Positions 1 through 9,555 of a stretch of 64,000 nt of DNA are shown here, piece by piece; position 1 is the stretch's first letter; every line of letters starts with the position of its first letter. This DNA comes from Xanthomarina sp. F1114 (GTDB lineage: Bacteria; Bacteroidota; Bacteroidia; Flavobacteriales; Flavobacteriaceae). The stretch spans positions 62,001 through 126,000 of the forward strand of contig NZ_JAPMLL010000005.1 in assembly GCF_026410255.1 (NCBI RefSeq). The letters run 5' to 3'. Below the pieces are notes generated by a model. That model was given only the letters and a program-made list of their open reading frames with translations, was not told where the DNA came from and ran no database searches. A program made the position numbers and the translations under genes.

Positions 1-287
1 ATAGAACTGATGTATTTACCATGGATATCAGGAAAAACCTTAGGTGCATTCAAATTACTATTAGAAACATAATTGAGAATTTCTTGCTGGAATTCTAAAT
101 ACTCTAAATCCTCATCTGGTCTGCCTATTTTTAAAATATAGCTTTCTGTTTTGGTTTTAAGTCTGAAATTAAAATCTAATTCTCCTGGTAAACTTTTTAT
201 TTCACCTTCAAGATTATAGAGATTTTTTGCAATTTCTTTGGCTTGTTCCGGAAGTACTTTTATATGGGAATAATCGGCAGACATCAT
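1..287 (-). CDS. APH-fold phosphotransferase domain protein, N-terminal part (runs off the window)
   Basis: The reverse strand is open from an ATG at 287 (a second ATG follows at 284) to the window edge, giving about 95 residues. The motif LPGELDFNFRLKT followed by SYILKIGRP and a Glu-rich helix resembles the N-lobe of aminoglycoside-phosphotransferase-fold small-molecule kinases, where the glycine-poor loop and the ILKI lysine bind ATP. In Flavobacteriaceae this kind of start often belongs to a long protein that joins an APH kinase to a class III aminotransferase, but that part would lie outside the window, so the fusion is only an inference. The start is divergent from the gene at 410. Confidence 0.7.
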   Translation of the reverse strand, partial: MMSADYSHIKVLPEQAKEIAKNLYNLEGEIKSLPGELDFNFRLKTKTESYILKIGRPDEDLEYLEFQQEILNYVSNSNLNAPKVFPDIHGKYISS

Positions 288-409
288 GTATATTTTATTT
301 AAAAAATAAGAATAACGAAGTTAGTTTTTTTTAAATGAATAATTAGAACGAGATTCCTCATATTTCTAAAAATTGATTCATATTTTTATGGATTATAATA
401 CCAAAAACA

Positions 410-1168
410 TTGAACAAAACAGAATTAAAAGAATTTTTAGATGCCAAGGTCATTCAATATAATCGACTAGATTTTATTGAAAGCGATCCCATTCAAATTC
501 CACATCTTTTTAGTAAAAAAGAAGATATTGAAATTGCAGGCTTTCTCAGTGCAACCATTGCCTGGGGAAATAGAAAAAGCATTATAAACAATGCTAGTAA
601 AATGATGGAACTACTAGATCATTCGCCGTATGAATTTGTAATAGATCACCAAGAACAAGATTTAGAAGCTTTGCTCCCATTTGTACATAGAACGTTTAAT
701 GGCACAGATTTTATCACTTTTATAAAGGCTTTACAGCATATTTACAAAAATCATGAGGGTTTGGAGGCTATTTTTTCAAGTGAAACAGATTCGTTACAAA
801 ATTCCATTCATCATTTTAAAAAGGTGTTTTTCGAAATTGAGCATTTACCAAGAACTCAAAAACATATAAGTGATCCGTTAAAGAACTCGGCTGCTAAAAG
901 AATTAATATGTATTTAAGATGGATGGTTCGCTCGGATAATACGGGCGTAGATTTTGGGATTTGGAAGCGTATCTCTCCTTCAAAATTATCCTGTCCTCTA
1001 GATGTACATTCTGGAAACGTAGCCCGAAAACTAGGTTTATTAAAACGCAAACAAAACGATGCAAAAGCTTTAGCCGAGCTCGACAAAGCCCTGCGAAAAC
1101 TAGATTCCAACGACCCTGTAAAATACGATTTTGCACTCTTTGGCTTGGGTGTTTTCGAAGGATTTTAA
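410..1168 (+). CDS. DUF2400 / TIGR02757 family protein
   Basis: This 252-residue protein matches the conserved bacterial family TIGR02757 (DUF2400), whose biochemical role is not established. Recognisable segments are the SDPIQIPHLF stretch near residue 26, FLSATIAWGNRKSI near 45, and PLDVHSGNVARKLGLL near 196. The last resembles the helix-hairpin-helix/GPD region of DNA glycosylases (compare VDTHVxRVxxRLG), which hints at a nucleic-acid-related role. The only sensible start is TTG at 410: an ATG at 388 is in another frame, and the family's usual N-terminus MNKxELKEFL begins exactly here. No signal peptide or membrane segment is visible. Confidence 0.8.
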   Translation: MNKTELKEFLDAKVIQYNRLDFIESDPIQIPHLFSKKEDIEIAGFLSATIAWGNRKSIINNASKMMELLDHSPYEFVIDHQEQDLEALLPFVHRTFNGTDFITFIKALQHIYKNHEGLEAIFSSETDSLQNSIHHFKKVFFEIEHLPRTQKHISDPLKNSAAKRINMYLRWMVRSDNTGVDFGIWKRISPSKLSCPLDVHSGNVARKLGLLKRKQNDAKALAELDKALRKLDSNDPVKYDFALFGLGVFEGF

Positions 1169-1227
1169 CAATTTATAAAAATGACTTACAATAAAACAAT
1201 TTATCTTTAAGCTTTTAAATAAATATT

Positions 1228-2709
1228 ATGAAACACCTCTTTTTACTACTTGCTACATTTTCAACGAGTTTGCTTTTTTCGCAAGCCATTAAAATTCCTT
1301 TAGATACTACGGTTGTTACCAATCATACAATAGCTATTAACGGACAAAACCTGTCTTATCGAGCCACGGCTGGGACACAACCTGTATGGAACAAAAAAGG
1401 CGAACCTATTGCGACTTTATTTTATACGTATTATAAAAAAAGTAATAGTGATAAGGAAAAACGTCCCATTATTTTTTCATTCAATGGTGGTCCAGGTTCG
1501 GCATCTGCATGGATGCATATTGCCTACACAGGTCCTGTAGTATTGAATATTGATGAAGAAGGTTACCCAATTCAACCCTATGGTGTAAAAGATAATCCGC
1601 ACTCTATTTTAGATGTAGCAGATATTGTTTTTATAGATCCCGTAAATACGGGATATTCAAGAATGGTTGCAGATAAAGAAGGAAAGTTACCAGATAGAAA
1701 AACATTCTTTGGAATTAATGCTGATATAAAATATCTGGCTGAATGGATGAACACTTTTGTTTCTAGAAATAACCGTTGGGAATCTCCAAAATATTTAATT
1801 GGCGAAAGCTATGGAGGTCCAAGAGTGATGGGCTTGGCAAAAGAATTACAGAACAAACAATGGATGTACTTAAATGGAGTGATTTTAGTATCGCCAGCCG
1901 ATTATAAAATATATTCAACCAATCAGCCCATATATTCTGCCTTAAACTTGCCATATTTTACGGCAGCAGCTTGGCATCAAAAGGCACTTCCTAGCTCATT
2001 ACAACAAAAAGATTTATTAGAGATTTTACCAGAAGTTGAAAGTTATGCCATTAATAATTTAATGCCAGCTATTGCAAAGGGTGGTTTTATTTCAGCTGAA
2101 GAAAAAGAAAGTGTTGCCGAAAAAATGAGTCTGTATTCCGGCTTGGATAAGAAAACCATTTTGGATCATAATTTAAATGTTCCAACCAGTTTTTTCTGGA
2201 AAGAATTGTTACGTGATGAAGGATTCACTATTGGTAGGTTGGATTCTCGCTATTTAGGAATTGATAAAATGACAGCAGGAAACTCTCCAGATTTTAATTC
2301 GGAATTAACGTCTTGGCTGCACTCTTTTACACCTGCAATCAATTATTATCTTCGTGAAGAGCTTAAATTTAAAACAGACATTAAATACAATATGTTTGGC
2401 GATGTCCATCCATGGGACAGACAAAATGATAATACGCGTGAAGGTTTGCGTTTAGCTATGGCTCAAAATCCATATTTAAAAGTATTGGTGCAATCTGGTT
2501 ATTACGATGGAGCAACTACTTATTTTGCTGCAAAATATACCGTAGGACAAATGGATCCGAGTGGAAAAATGAAAGATAGGTTTTCTTTTAAAGCCTATAG
2601 AAGTGGCCATATGATGTATTTAAGAAAAGACGACTTAAAAACAGCAACAGAAGATATTAGACAGTTTATAAAAGATTCAGGCTCTAAAGGTAAAGCTGCT
2701 AAGTATTAG
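1228..2709 (+). CDS. S10 family serine carboxypeptidase, exported
   Basis: A 493-residue peptidase of the S10 (serine carboxypeptidase) family. Residues 1-19 form a signal peptide ending in SQA, so it acts in the periplasm or outside. The oxyanion-hole motif FSFNGGPGSASAW lies near residue 84. The catalytic serine is in GESYGGPR (Ser194), the aspartate in SGYYDGATTY (about Asp427) and the histidine in YRSGHMMYL (about His461), so the triad is complete and in canonical order. Enzymes of this family remove C-terminal residues from peptides. It follows the DUF2400 gene after 59 bp and ends at a strong bidirectional terminator. Confidence 0.9.
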   Translation: MKHLFLLLATFSTSLLFSQAIKIPLDTTVVTNHTIAINGQNLSYRATAGTQPVWNKKGEPIATLFYTYYKKSNSDKEKRPIIFSFNGGPGSASAWMHIAYTGPVVLNIDEEGYPIQPYGVKDNPHSILDVADIVFIDPVNTGYSRMVADKEGKLPDRKTFFGINADIKYLAEWMNTFVSRNNRWESPKYLIGESYGGPRVMGLAKELQNKQWMYLNGVILVSPADYKIYSTNQPIYSALNLPYFTAAAWHQKALPSSLQQKDLLEILPEVESYAINNLMPAIAKGGFISAEEKESVAEKMSLYSGLDKKTILDHNLNVPTSFFWKELLRDEGFTIGRLDSRYLGIDKMTAGNSPDFNSELTSWLHSFTPAINYYLREELKFKTDIKYNMFGDVHPWDRQNDNTREGLRLAMAQNPYLKVLVQSGYYDGATTYFAAKYTVGQMDPSGKMKDRFSFKAYRSGHMMYLRKDDLKTATEDIRQFIKDSGSKGKAAKY

Positions 2710-2763
2710 TTGTTAATTGTGTTATAATCAAAATGCAACCTGTTTTGGTTGTAATAAAAGCAT

Positions 2764-2806
2764 AAAAAAAGCACCGAATGAAAATTAATCATTTGGTGCT
2801 TTTTTA
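2764..2806. terminator. Bidirectional intrinsic terminator
   Basis: AGCACCGAATGA pairs with TCATTTGGTGCT (one G-T pair), flanked by an A-run on the left and a T-run on the right. It lies between the convergent S10 and M61 peptidase genes and can serve both. Confidence 0.85.
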
Positions 2807-2839
2807 ATTTCTAAATCGTCAATCAACGATCAACAATAT

Positions 2840-4729
2840 CTAGCCTTTTAACCAAGCTTTACGTATAGATTTTTGAGTTTCGTTTGCCTTAGGGTTTTCA
2901 ACTAAAGTTTTTCCTAAAGTATACGATGTTTCAACCGTTGCTTTAATAACAACCTCTTCGCCATCTCTATTTACTTTTACTTCAATTTCTTGTCCTGGCT
3001 CCCACATAAATACTTTCTGGAAAATAGCGTTAGCACTCATGATATTAACTTCCTCACCATTTACTGCTTTAATAACATCGTTTGGTTTTACACCATTGTC
3101 ATGCCAAAAACTATTCTGACTTACCAAGCTATTAAAGAAGATGCTTCCATCTGCCTGGTTTGCTCCAAAAATTAAAGCGCCGCTATTTTGTAACAGATTC
3201 GTTTCTACACGACTCTCTCCCATTTCAAGGCCTACCTTTTCAAAGAACTTATTGTAATTAATTGGAACATCTCCAACCACATGTGTATTTAAAAACTCTC
3301 CTACTGAAGGATAAGTCATTTCAGTAATTTCATCAATTAACTTGTCATCTTCAAACGGTTTGTTTTCTCCATATTTTTGAGAAAGTTGCTTCATTAATGA
3401 AAGAATTCCTCTGTTTCCATTACTTTCCTCACGCATTAATATATCGATACACATTCCAATTAAAGCACCTTTTTGGTAAACGTTGTAATACTGACTTGCA
3501 TAAGGTTCATCTAAAACGTTTTCACTCATAATAGTAAAACTCATGGCGTCGTTCATTCCTGAAGCTGTTTGAATTTTTTCAGTAATCTTCGCATAAAACT
3601 CGTCTTCAGAAATTAAATTCTGATCGACTTGAAATAAAGTCGCAAAATATTCGGTTACCCCTTCGTACATCCATAAATGCTTAGAAAATGTTGGATTGTT
3701 ATAATCGAAATAATGCACGTCTTCAGAATGTACGCTTAAAGGTGTTACAATATGAAAAAACTCATGTGAAACCACATCAATCATACTCTCTGCTAAAGCT
3801 TCAAACGGGATCGCTTCTGGCATTACTACAACTGTAGATGTGTGATGTTCTAGAGCACCAAAACCTTTTGGCGACTCTTCATCTCCACGAGATAAATACA
3901 AGTAAATATCATATCTAGGTGTGCTGTTAATATCTCCTAAATATGCTTTTTGAGCTTCCATCATGGTTTTCATAGTCTCTCCAATAGCTTTTGCTGTATG
4001 TACTTGGTTTGGAGAATATACACTTAAAACAATTTTTATACCTCCTACTTCAAATTCTTCTACATCAAGATTTCCATACATCATTGGGTTATCTGTAATA
4101 TCAAAATATCTAGGTGCAAAATAACTTGTAGTGACCGTTTTTCCATCTTCACTCATTTTTTCAGCTACATTTTGTAAAGCTGAAGTTCTTATAAAATCTG
4201 CTGGAGCCGTAACATCTAAAGTATATTGGTTGTTTTTTAAAGAATCAAAATACCCAATAAATCCGTGTAAGTTTAAAACATAGTTATCTGGTTCAATATT
4301 TGTTCCTGCAGGCGAAAAAGGCGTATCTCCACCAATACCTCCGGTTTCTTCAACGTCGAAAGTATCGTTCACCATATATGTAATATAGTCAAGTGCTGTT
4401 GCATTGCTAATAGTCCATGAGTTTGTGTCGATTTTACTTACTGAAAGTTCGTTACCTTCGTAATCAAAGGCTTTTAAATCTTCCACATATTTTCCAAAAT
4501 CGCTCACAGAATAAGTTCCTTGAACTACTTTAGGTAATCTATAAGTAACTGTTTCAGCTGTAAATCTTCCAGGATTAATAACTACCGGAACCTGATCGTT
4601 AGTTACTTTTGTTAAATCAATAGTTGTTACAATGGGTGTACTTACTGCTAAATCGGCAGAAGTTTTTGTCGATGTACCACAAGCAACGAGTAAAAAACTG
4701 ATGCTAAAAATGGTTAATAATTTTTTCAT
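2840..4729 (-). CDS. M61 family metallopeptidase lipoprotein with PDZ domain
   Basis: A 629-residue M61 (glycyl aminopeptidase-like) zinc peptidase. It starts with a lipoprotein signal whose lipobox is LLVAC at residues 13-17, so it should be lipid-anchored in the envelope. The zinc site is HEFFH (His322, Glu323, His326), with a downstream glutamate in WMYEGVTEYF (about Glu356). After a helical domain, a PDZ-like segment near residues 510-590 includes GVKPNDVIKAVNGEEV. Domain order (N-terminal beta domain, catalytic domain, PDZ) and length are typical for the family. It is monocistronic, convergent with the S10 peptidase gene. Confidence 0.9.
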   Translation of the reverse strand: MKKLLTIFSISFLLVACGTSTKTSADLAVSTPIVTTIDLTKVTNDQVPVVINPGRFTAETVTYRLPKVVQGTYSVSDFGKYVEDLKAFDYEGNELSVSKIDTNSWTISNATALDYITYMVNDTFDVEETGGIGGDTPFSPAGTNIEPDNYVLNLHGFIGYFDSLKNNQYTLDVTAPADFIRTSALQNVAEKMSEDGKTVTTSYFAPRYFDITDNPMMYGNLDVEEFEVGGIKIVLSVYSPNQVHTAKAIGETMKTMMEAQKAYLGDINSTPRYDIYLYLSRGDEESPKGFGALEHHTSTVVVMPEAIPFEALAESMIDVVSHEFFHIVTPLSVHSEDVHYFDYNNPTFSKHLWMYEGVTEYFATLFQVDQNLISEDEFYAKITEKIQTASGMNDAMSFTIMSENVLDEPYASQYYNVYQKGALIGMCIDILMREESNGNRGILSLMKQLSQKYGENKPFEDDKLIDEITEMTYPSVGEFLNTHVVGDVPINYNKFFEKVGLEMGESRVETNLLQNSGALIFGANQADGSIFFNSLVSQNSFWHDNGVKPNDVIKAVNGEEVNIMSANAIFQKVFMWEPGQEIEVKVNRDGEEVVIKATVETSYTLGKTLVENPKANETQKSIRKAWLKG

Positions 4730-4865
4730 TTTAATAGTTTAATGGTTTTAATTAATAGTTGTAGGTATGACGACCAAAAATACAATGTGTTACATATATA
4801 TGCCTTAAGTTTTTGTTAAAATCTAATACATTAGACACTTAGAACTTTAATATTATCTTCGCCTT

Positions 4866-5873
4866 ATGCAAAACATTTTAATAAGCATTTTAACTCCTTT
4901 TAAAAACACAAACAAGTTTTTATATGATTGTATAGAATCTATACAAAATCAGACCTATACAAATTGGGAATTACTTATTATCGATGATAGTTCTACAGAT
5001 AATAGCTACCAGATAGTCCATGAGTTTACCAAACATGACAAGAGGATTAAGCTTTTAAAAAATCCAGGTGAAGGGATTATCGAAGCCCTGAGATTTGCTT
5101 TTAAAAATAGTTCTGGAACTTATATTACCAGAATGGATAGTGATGATATTATGCCTCCAAATAAATTAGAAGTACTTTTAAATAATTTACAAAAACACGG
5201 TAAAAAGCATGTGGCTACAGGCTTGGTTTCTTATTTTAGTGAAGATGGAATTAATGATGGATATAGAAATTACGAAACATGGTTAAATAAACTTACTCGA
5301 ACCGGAAGTAATTATTCTGAAATCTATAAAGAATGTGTCATCCCTTCTCCGTGTTGGATGGCGCATAAGAATGATTTATTAGCTGCCGATGCTTTTAACC
5401 CAAACGATTATCCTGAAGATTACGATTTAGCCTTTAGATTCTACAAACAGCAATTAAAAGTAATTCCATGTAACCAAGTTTTACATCTTTGGCGAGACTA
5501 TTGTACAAGAACTTCCAGAACCCACGAACATTATGCACAAAACTACTTTTTAGAAATAAAGTTGAAATATTTTCTGGAATTAGATTTCGATGCTTCAAAA
5601 CAATTAGTTATTTGGGGAGCTGGTTTTAAAGGAAAAACCATTGCAAAATTGTTAATCGAACGTCAAGTAAAATTTATCTGGATTTGTAATAACCCAAAGA
5701 AAATTGGAAAACACATTTACGGGCAGGAATTATATAGTTATACTTATTTAACCGAATTGAAACAAACCCAATGTATTATTACTGTTGCCAATAAACAATC
5801 TCAAAAAACGATTAGATCCTTTTTTGAGAACAAGAATAAAATAGCAATGACAGATTATTTTTTCTTTTGTTAA
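4866..5873 (+). CDS. Family 2 glycosyltransferase with C-terminal nucleotide-binding-like domain
   Basis: The first 230 residues of this 335-residue protein are a GT-A fold family 2 glycosyltransferase: ISILTPFKNTNKFLYDCIES at the start, LLIIDDSSTDNS near residue 37, and the metal-binding DSDD in RMDSDDIMPPN near residue 91. The C-terminal 100 residues begin with QLVIWGAGFKGKTIAKLL, a Rossmann-type GxGxxG loop. No membrane segment is present, so it is probably cytoplasmic and uses a nucleotide-activated sugar; acceptor and product cannot be read from the sequence. It stands alone, with no other glycan gene beside it. A weak TAnnTTcG promoter-like match lies just upstream. Confidence 0.85.
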   Translation: MQNILISILTPFKNTNKFLYDCIESIQNQTYTNWELLIIDDSSTDNSYQIVHEFTKHDKRIKLLKNPGEGIIEALRFAFKNSSGTYITRMDSDDIMPPNKLEVLLNNLQKHGKKHVATGLVSYFSEDGINDGYRNYETWLNKLTRTGSNYSEIYKECVIPSPCWMAHKNDLLAADAFNPNDYPEDYDLAFRFYKQQLKVIPCNQVLHLWRDYCTRTSRTHEHYAQNYFLEIKLKYFLELDFDASKQLVIWGAGFKGKTIAKLLIERQVKFIWICNNPKKIGKHIYGQELYSYTYLTELKQTQCIITVANKQSQKTIRSFFENKNKIAMTDYFFFC

Positions 5874-6038
5874 ATTTTCTATGATATAATGAGGTTATCT
5901 TATAAAAGTTAAACACAAAATTTTAAATCTAGATTTTTTTAAAGAATTTAGTGGTTTGATAACTAAATAATTTAATTTGTTGTTAAAAGGTTTTCTATTT
6001 CAGAGTAAACCTTATTTTTGTAATTAAACTAACAAGGA

Positions 6039-7961
6039 ATGCAGTTTAAACATCCCGAACTTCTTTACGCATTATTTGCGCTGCTTATCCCGATTCTTAT
6101 TCACTTATTTCAACTTAGAAAGTTTAAAAATCAAGCTTTTACAAATGTTGCATTTCTAAAAAAAGTAACTGCTCAAAGTAGAAAAAGCTCTCAAATTAAA
6201 AAATGGCTTGTTTTATGTACTAGAATGCTGGTATTTGCAGCTTTAGTTATTGCTTTTGCCCAACCATTTACTTCAAAAACAAATGCCTTAAATACTGAAA
6301 AAGAAACCGTAGTATATTTAGATAATTCTTTCAGTATGCAGGCCAAAGGCCCAGAAGGCGAATTGTTAAAAAGAGCTGTACAAGATCTTATTGAAAACCT
6401 GGATAACACAGAGAACATTTCGGTGTTTACAAATAACTATACTTTTAAAAATACAACTATTGGAGCTATAAAAAACGAATTACTACAATTAGACTACGCC
6501 TCAAATCAACTTAATTATGAAGCCGTTCTATTAAAAGGAAAAAACCTATTTAAAACAACTTCAGAGAACTTACAAGAACTCATATTGGTATCAGATTTTC
6601 AAACTAAAGAAACAGTGTTTAATCCCGTTTTAGATTCTGTAATTAGTACTAATATTGTTCAGTTAAAACCTGTCAATACGAATAACTTATCTATAGACAG
6701 TTTATATATATCGAACAAAACACCATTAAATATAGAACTTACAGCAAGCATTTCTAATCAAGGAAAAACGCTTAAAAATATTCCTGTCTCTTTATTTAAT
6801 AAGCAGAATTTATTGGCAAAAACTACCATTGACATAGAAAAAAATACCACTGCTGTTTTTACTATTAATAATGAAGAAAGTATAGAAGGCTATATAATTA
6901 TTGATGACGAAAATCTAACATTCGACAATACCTTGTTTTTTAGTATTAACAGAGCAAATAAAACCAAAGTCCTTTCTATAACGGAAGATGATGACCAGTT
7001 TTTAAAACGAATTTATACAGAAAAAGAGTTTCAGCTTACTTCCGAAAGTTTAAGTAAACTCAATTATAGTGATCTTGAAAATCAAAACCTCATTGTTTTA
7101 AACGAGTTAGAAAGCATACCAAATTCTTTAACAACAGCTTTAAAAGCTTTTACCAGCAAAGGTGGGTTTCTTGTAATTATTCCTTCAGAAAAAAGTGATT
7201 TACAAAGCTACAACGACTTACTATTATCTTATAATATACGTTTTAATGCATTAAACCCTTCAGAAAAGAGAGTTACTACCATCCAATATTCGCACCCACT
7301 TTATAAAGATGTGTTTAATAAAGAGGTTTCTAATTTTCAGTATCCAAAAGTTGAAAGTTATTATACACTAAATAGTTCTAATGCTAGTACACCTTTAAAG
7401 TTTGAAGATGGCAAAGCGTTCTTAACTAAAAGTGGCCAGGCTTATGTATTTTCTGCATCCTTAAAGACTAAAAATTCAAACTTTAAAAATTCTCCGTTAA
7501 TTGTTCCCACACTTTATAATATTGGGAAACAGAGTTTAGAAACTTCGGCGTTGTATTATAATATTGGCGAAGAAAATAAATTTGATATTCCTATTAGCTT
7601 GCAGCAAGACGACATTTTAACCTTAAGTTTAGAGGATAATAGTTTTATTCCACAACAACAATATTTTAATAATAAAGTAAGCATTATTACTTCAGAATCA
7701 CCAGCTATTGCTGGAATATACAAAGTAACCAATAAGAACAATTTTATAGAAAACATTAGTTATAATTATAAAAGAGATGAAAGTGTGTTGCAGTACCAAG
7801 ATCTTTCAGGTATAAAACACATTAACTTATCTCAATCCTTACCTGATTTATTAGGAAACTTAAAAAGTGACTCGAAAATTAACGAGCTATGGAAATGGTT
7901 TGTTATTTTTGCATTAGGCTTTCTAGCCATTGAAATGCTCATCTTAAAATATTTTAAATGA
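6039..7961 (+). CDS. BatA-like membrane protein with von Willebrand factor A-type region
   Basis: A 640-residue protein that opens with the aerotolerance-regulator N-terminal motif FKHPELLYALFALLIPILIH, a first membrane helix. A second membrane helix spans about residues 57-77. The region from about 92 has a MIDAS-like DNSFSM motif (DxSxS), typical of vWA domains. A long beta-rich periplasmic region follows, and a last membrane helix lies near 613-635. The family is common in Bacteroidota, usually with MoxR/Bat genes, but none is seen here. A TATTTTTG -7 box lies at 6013-6020. The stop codon overlaps the next start (ATGA), so the two genes are almost certainly translationally coupled. Confidence 0.8.
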   Translation: MQFKHPELLYALFALLIPILIHLFQLRKFKNQAFTNVAFLKKVTAQSRKSSQIKKWLVLCTRMLVFAALVIAFAQPFTSKTNALNTEKETVVYLDNSFSMQAKGPEGELLKRAVQDLIENLDNTENISVFTNNYTFKNTTIGAIKNELLQLDYASNQLNYEAVLLKGKNLFKTTSENLQELILVSDFQTKETVFNPVLDSVISTNIVQLKPVNTNNLSIDSLYISNKTPLNIELTASISNQGKTLKNIPVSLFNKQNLLAKTTIDIEKNTTAVFTINNEESIEGYIIIDDENLTFDNTLFFSINRANKTKVLSITEDDDQFLKRIYTEKEFQLTSESLSKLNYSDLENQNLIVLNELESIPNSLTTALKAFTSKGGFLVIIPSEKSDLQSYNDLLLSYNIRFNALNPSEKRVTTIQYSHPLYKDVFNKEVSNFQYPKVESYYTLNSSNASTPLKFEDGKAFLTKSGQAYVFSASLKTKNSNFKNSPLIVPTLYNIGKQSLETSALYYNIGEENKFDIPISLQQDDILTLSLEDNSFIPQQQYFNNKVSIITSESPAIAGIYKVTNKNNFIENISYNYKRDESVLQYQDLSGIKHINLSQSLPDLLGNLKSDSKINELWKWFVIFALGFLAIEMLILKYFK

Positions 7962-9211
7962 ACGTACTCTTAAAATCGGCCACAATTATTGATCCAAAAA
8001 GTGATTTTCATAATCAGACGGTCGATATTTTAATTGAAAAAGGCGTGATTACCGAAATTTCAAGCACACTAAAAAACACAAAAAACGTTAGAGAAATAGA
8101 TTTAGATAATCTGCATGTATCTCAAGGATGGTTTGATAGTAGCGTAAGTTTTGGAGAGCCTGGTTATGAAGAACGGGAAACCCTTGATAACGGACTAAAA
8201 ACGGCTGCGCTATCTGGTTTTACAGCTGTGGCATTAAATGCAAATACTTATCCAGTTATCGATTGCAATTCAGACGTGTCTTTTCTTAAATCTAAAGCTA
8301 AAAAACATGCCGTAAACCTCTTTCCTATTGGTGCTTTAACCAAAGAAAGTAAAGGTGTCGATCTGGCTGAATTATACGATATGAAAAACGCTGGAGCCAT
8401 TGCTTTTGGCGACTATGAAAGACCTATAGAAAACCCGAACTTACTTAAAATAGCCCTTCAATATGCCACTAATTTTGATGGCTTAGTCCTTTCCTTTCCT
8501 CAAGAAAATAAAATCTCCGGAAAAGGTGTGATGAACGAAGAGCTAACAAGTACATCTATTGGCTTAAAAGGGAACCCGAATATGGCAGAAGAATTACAAA
8601 TTGTTAGAGATTTATTTATTCTGGAATATACTGAAGGTAAACTTCATATTCCAACTATTTCTACAGCAAAATCAGTTGCTTTAATTCGTGAGGCAAAACA
8701 AAAAAAACTAAATGTAAGTTGTAGTGTTGCCATACATAATCTTGTTTTAACAGATGAAGCTTTAACAAGTTTCAATACAAACTTTAAAGTACTGCCTCCC
8801 TTACGTACTCAAGAAGACATTAATGCCTTAAGAGATGGTTTAAAAGATGGTACTATAGATATGATTACTAGCGACCACAACCCTATAGATATTGAGCATA
8901 AGAAGATAGAATTCGATTTGGCTAAATATGGAACTCTTGGTTTAGAATCTGCTTTTGGTATCTTAAATTCCCATTTTAGCACTAAAAAAACCATTGACTA
9001 TTTAACCAAAGGAAAATCGAGGTTTGGAATAGATTCTCAATCCGTTAGTATTGGAAATAAAGCGGATTTAAGTTTGTTTAACCCTAAAGGAAAACAGAAA
9101 TTTACAAAAGATAATATCTTATCAACCTCGAAAAATGCTATCTTTTTAGACTGCGAAACAAAAGGGAAAGTATACGGTATTATTGCTAATAATAAACTTA
9201 TTTTAAATTAA
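7958..9211 (+). CDS. Dihydroorotase-like protein lacking most metal ligands (pseudo-dihydroorotase)
   Basis: A 417-residue amidohydrolase-fold protein that follows the class I dihydroorotase sequence almost throughout. GWFDSSVSFGEPGYEERET replaces the usual DxHxHxRxPG, so both first-site histidines become serine (Ser62, Ser64) and the substrate arginine becomes glycine. The later histidine of the VHxED strand is Phe180 by alignment, and the histidine of HVST is Thr233 (PTIST). Asp152 (FGDYE) and Asp306 (SDHNP) remain. Four of six metal ligands are therefore lost and catalysis is unlikely. Known inactive homologues (PyrC' of Pseudomonas) support aspartate transcarbamoylase structurally. It overlaps the BatA-like gene by 4 bp, and the next gene starts 4 bp after its stop. 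Confidence 0.85.
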   Translation: MNVLLKSATIIDPKSDFHNQTVDILIEKGVITEISSTLKNTKNVREIDLDNLHVSQGWFDSSVSFGEPGYEERETLDNGLKTAALSGFTAVALNANTYPVIDCNSDVSFLKSKAKKHAVNLFPIGALTKESKGVDLAELYDMKNAGAIAFGDYERPIENPNLLKIALQYATNFDGLVLSFPQENKISGKGVMNEELTSTSIGLKGNPNMAEELQIVRDLFILEYTEGKLHIPTISTAKSVALIREAKQKKLNVSCSVAIHNLVLTDEALTSFNTNFKVLPPLRTQEDINALRDGLKDGTIDMITSDHNPIDIEHKKIEFDLAKYGTLGLESAFGILNSHFSTKKTIDYLTKGKSRFGIDSQSVSIGNKADLSLFNPKGKQKFTKDNILSTSKNAIFLDCETKGKVYGIIANNKLILN

Positions 9212-9215
9212 TAAC

Positions 9216-9542
9216 ATGACAAATCAAACCGTTCAAGAAGGAAAAACTATGGCTATAGTTTGTTATTTTACCTTTATTGGATTAATAATAGCTATTATAA
9301 TGAATCTTGAAAAAAGAAATCCTTTTACTTTTTTTCATGTTAGACAGATGTTGGGTTTAATTATCATGCTTCTTTTTTCAAATTTAGTTGAAGAGTATGT
9401 AAATAGCTGGTTAGGAACCAGCTTCTGGATAATTACTTTCGTTTGCTGGATTTTTAGCATTTTTTATGCTGCAAAAGGCGAAGCAAAACCAATTCCTGTT
9501 CTTGGAGAGAAATTCCAAGAATGGTTTAAAAATATTAATTAA
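9216..9542 (+). CDS. DUF4870 / Tic20-like small membrane protein
   Basis: A 108-residue protein with three hydrophobic segments at about residues 12-30, 45-62 and 70-88. The motif NPFTFFHVRQMLGL after the first helix is typical of the DUF4870 / Tic20-like family of small inner-membrane proteins of unknown role. It sits in the operon between the pseudo-dihydroorotase and the carboxylesterase. Its function cannot be inferred beyond membrane location. Confidence 0.75.
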   Translation: MTNQTVQEGKTMAIVCYFTFIGLIIAIIMNLEKRNPFTFFHVRQMLGLIIMLLFSNLVEEYVNSWLGTSFWIITFVCWIFSIFYAAKGEAKPIPVLGEKFQEWFKNIN

Positions 9543-9555
9543 AAAACATAGAACA

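Noticed and set aside
9466-9555. N-terminal extension of the carboxylesterase from ATG 9466
   Set aside because: It would overlap the DUF4870 gene by 77 bp and add 30 residues with no family match; TTG 9556 gives the conserved start.
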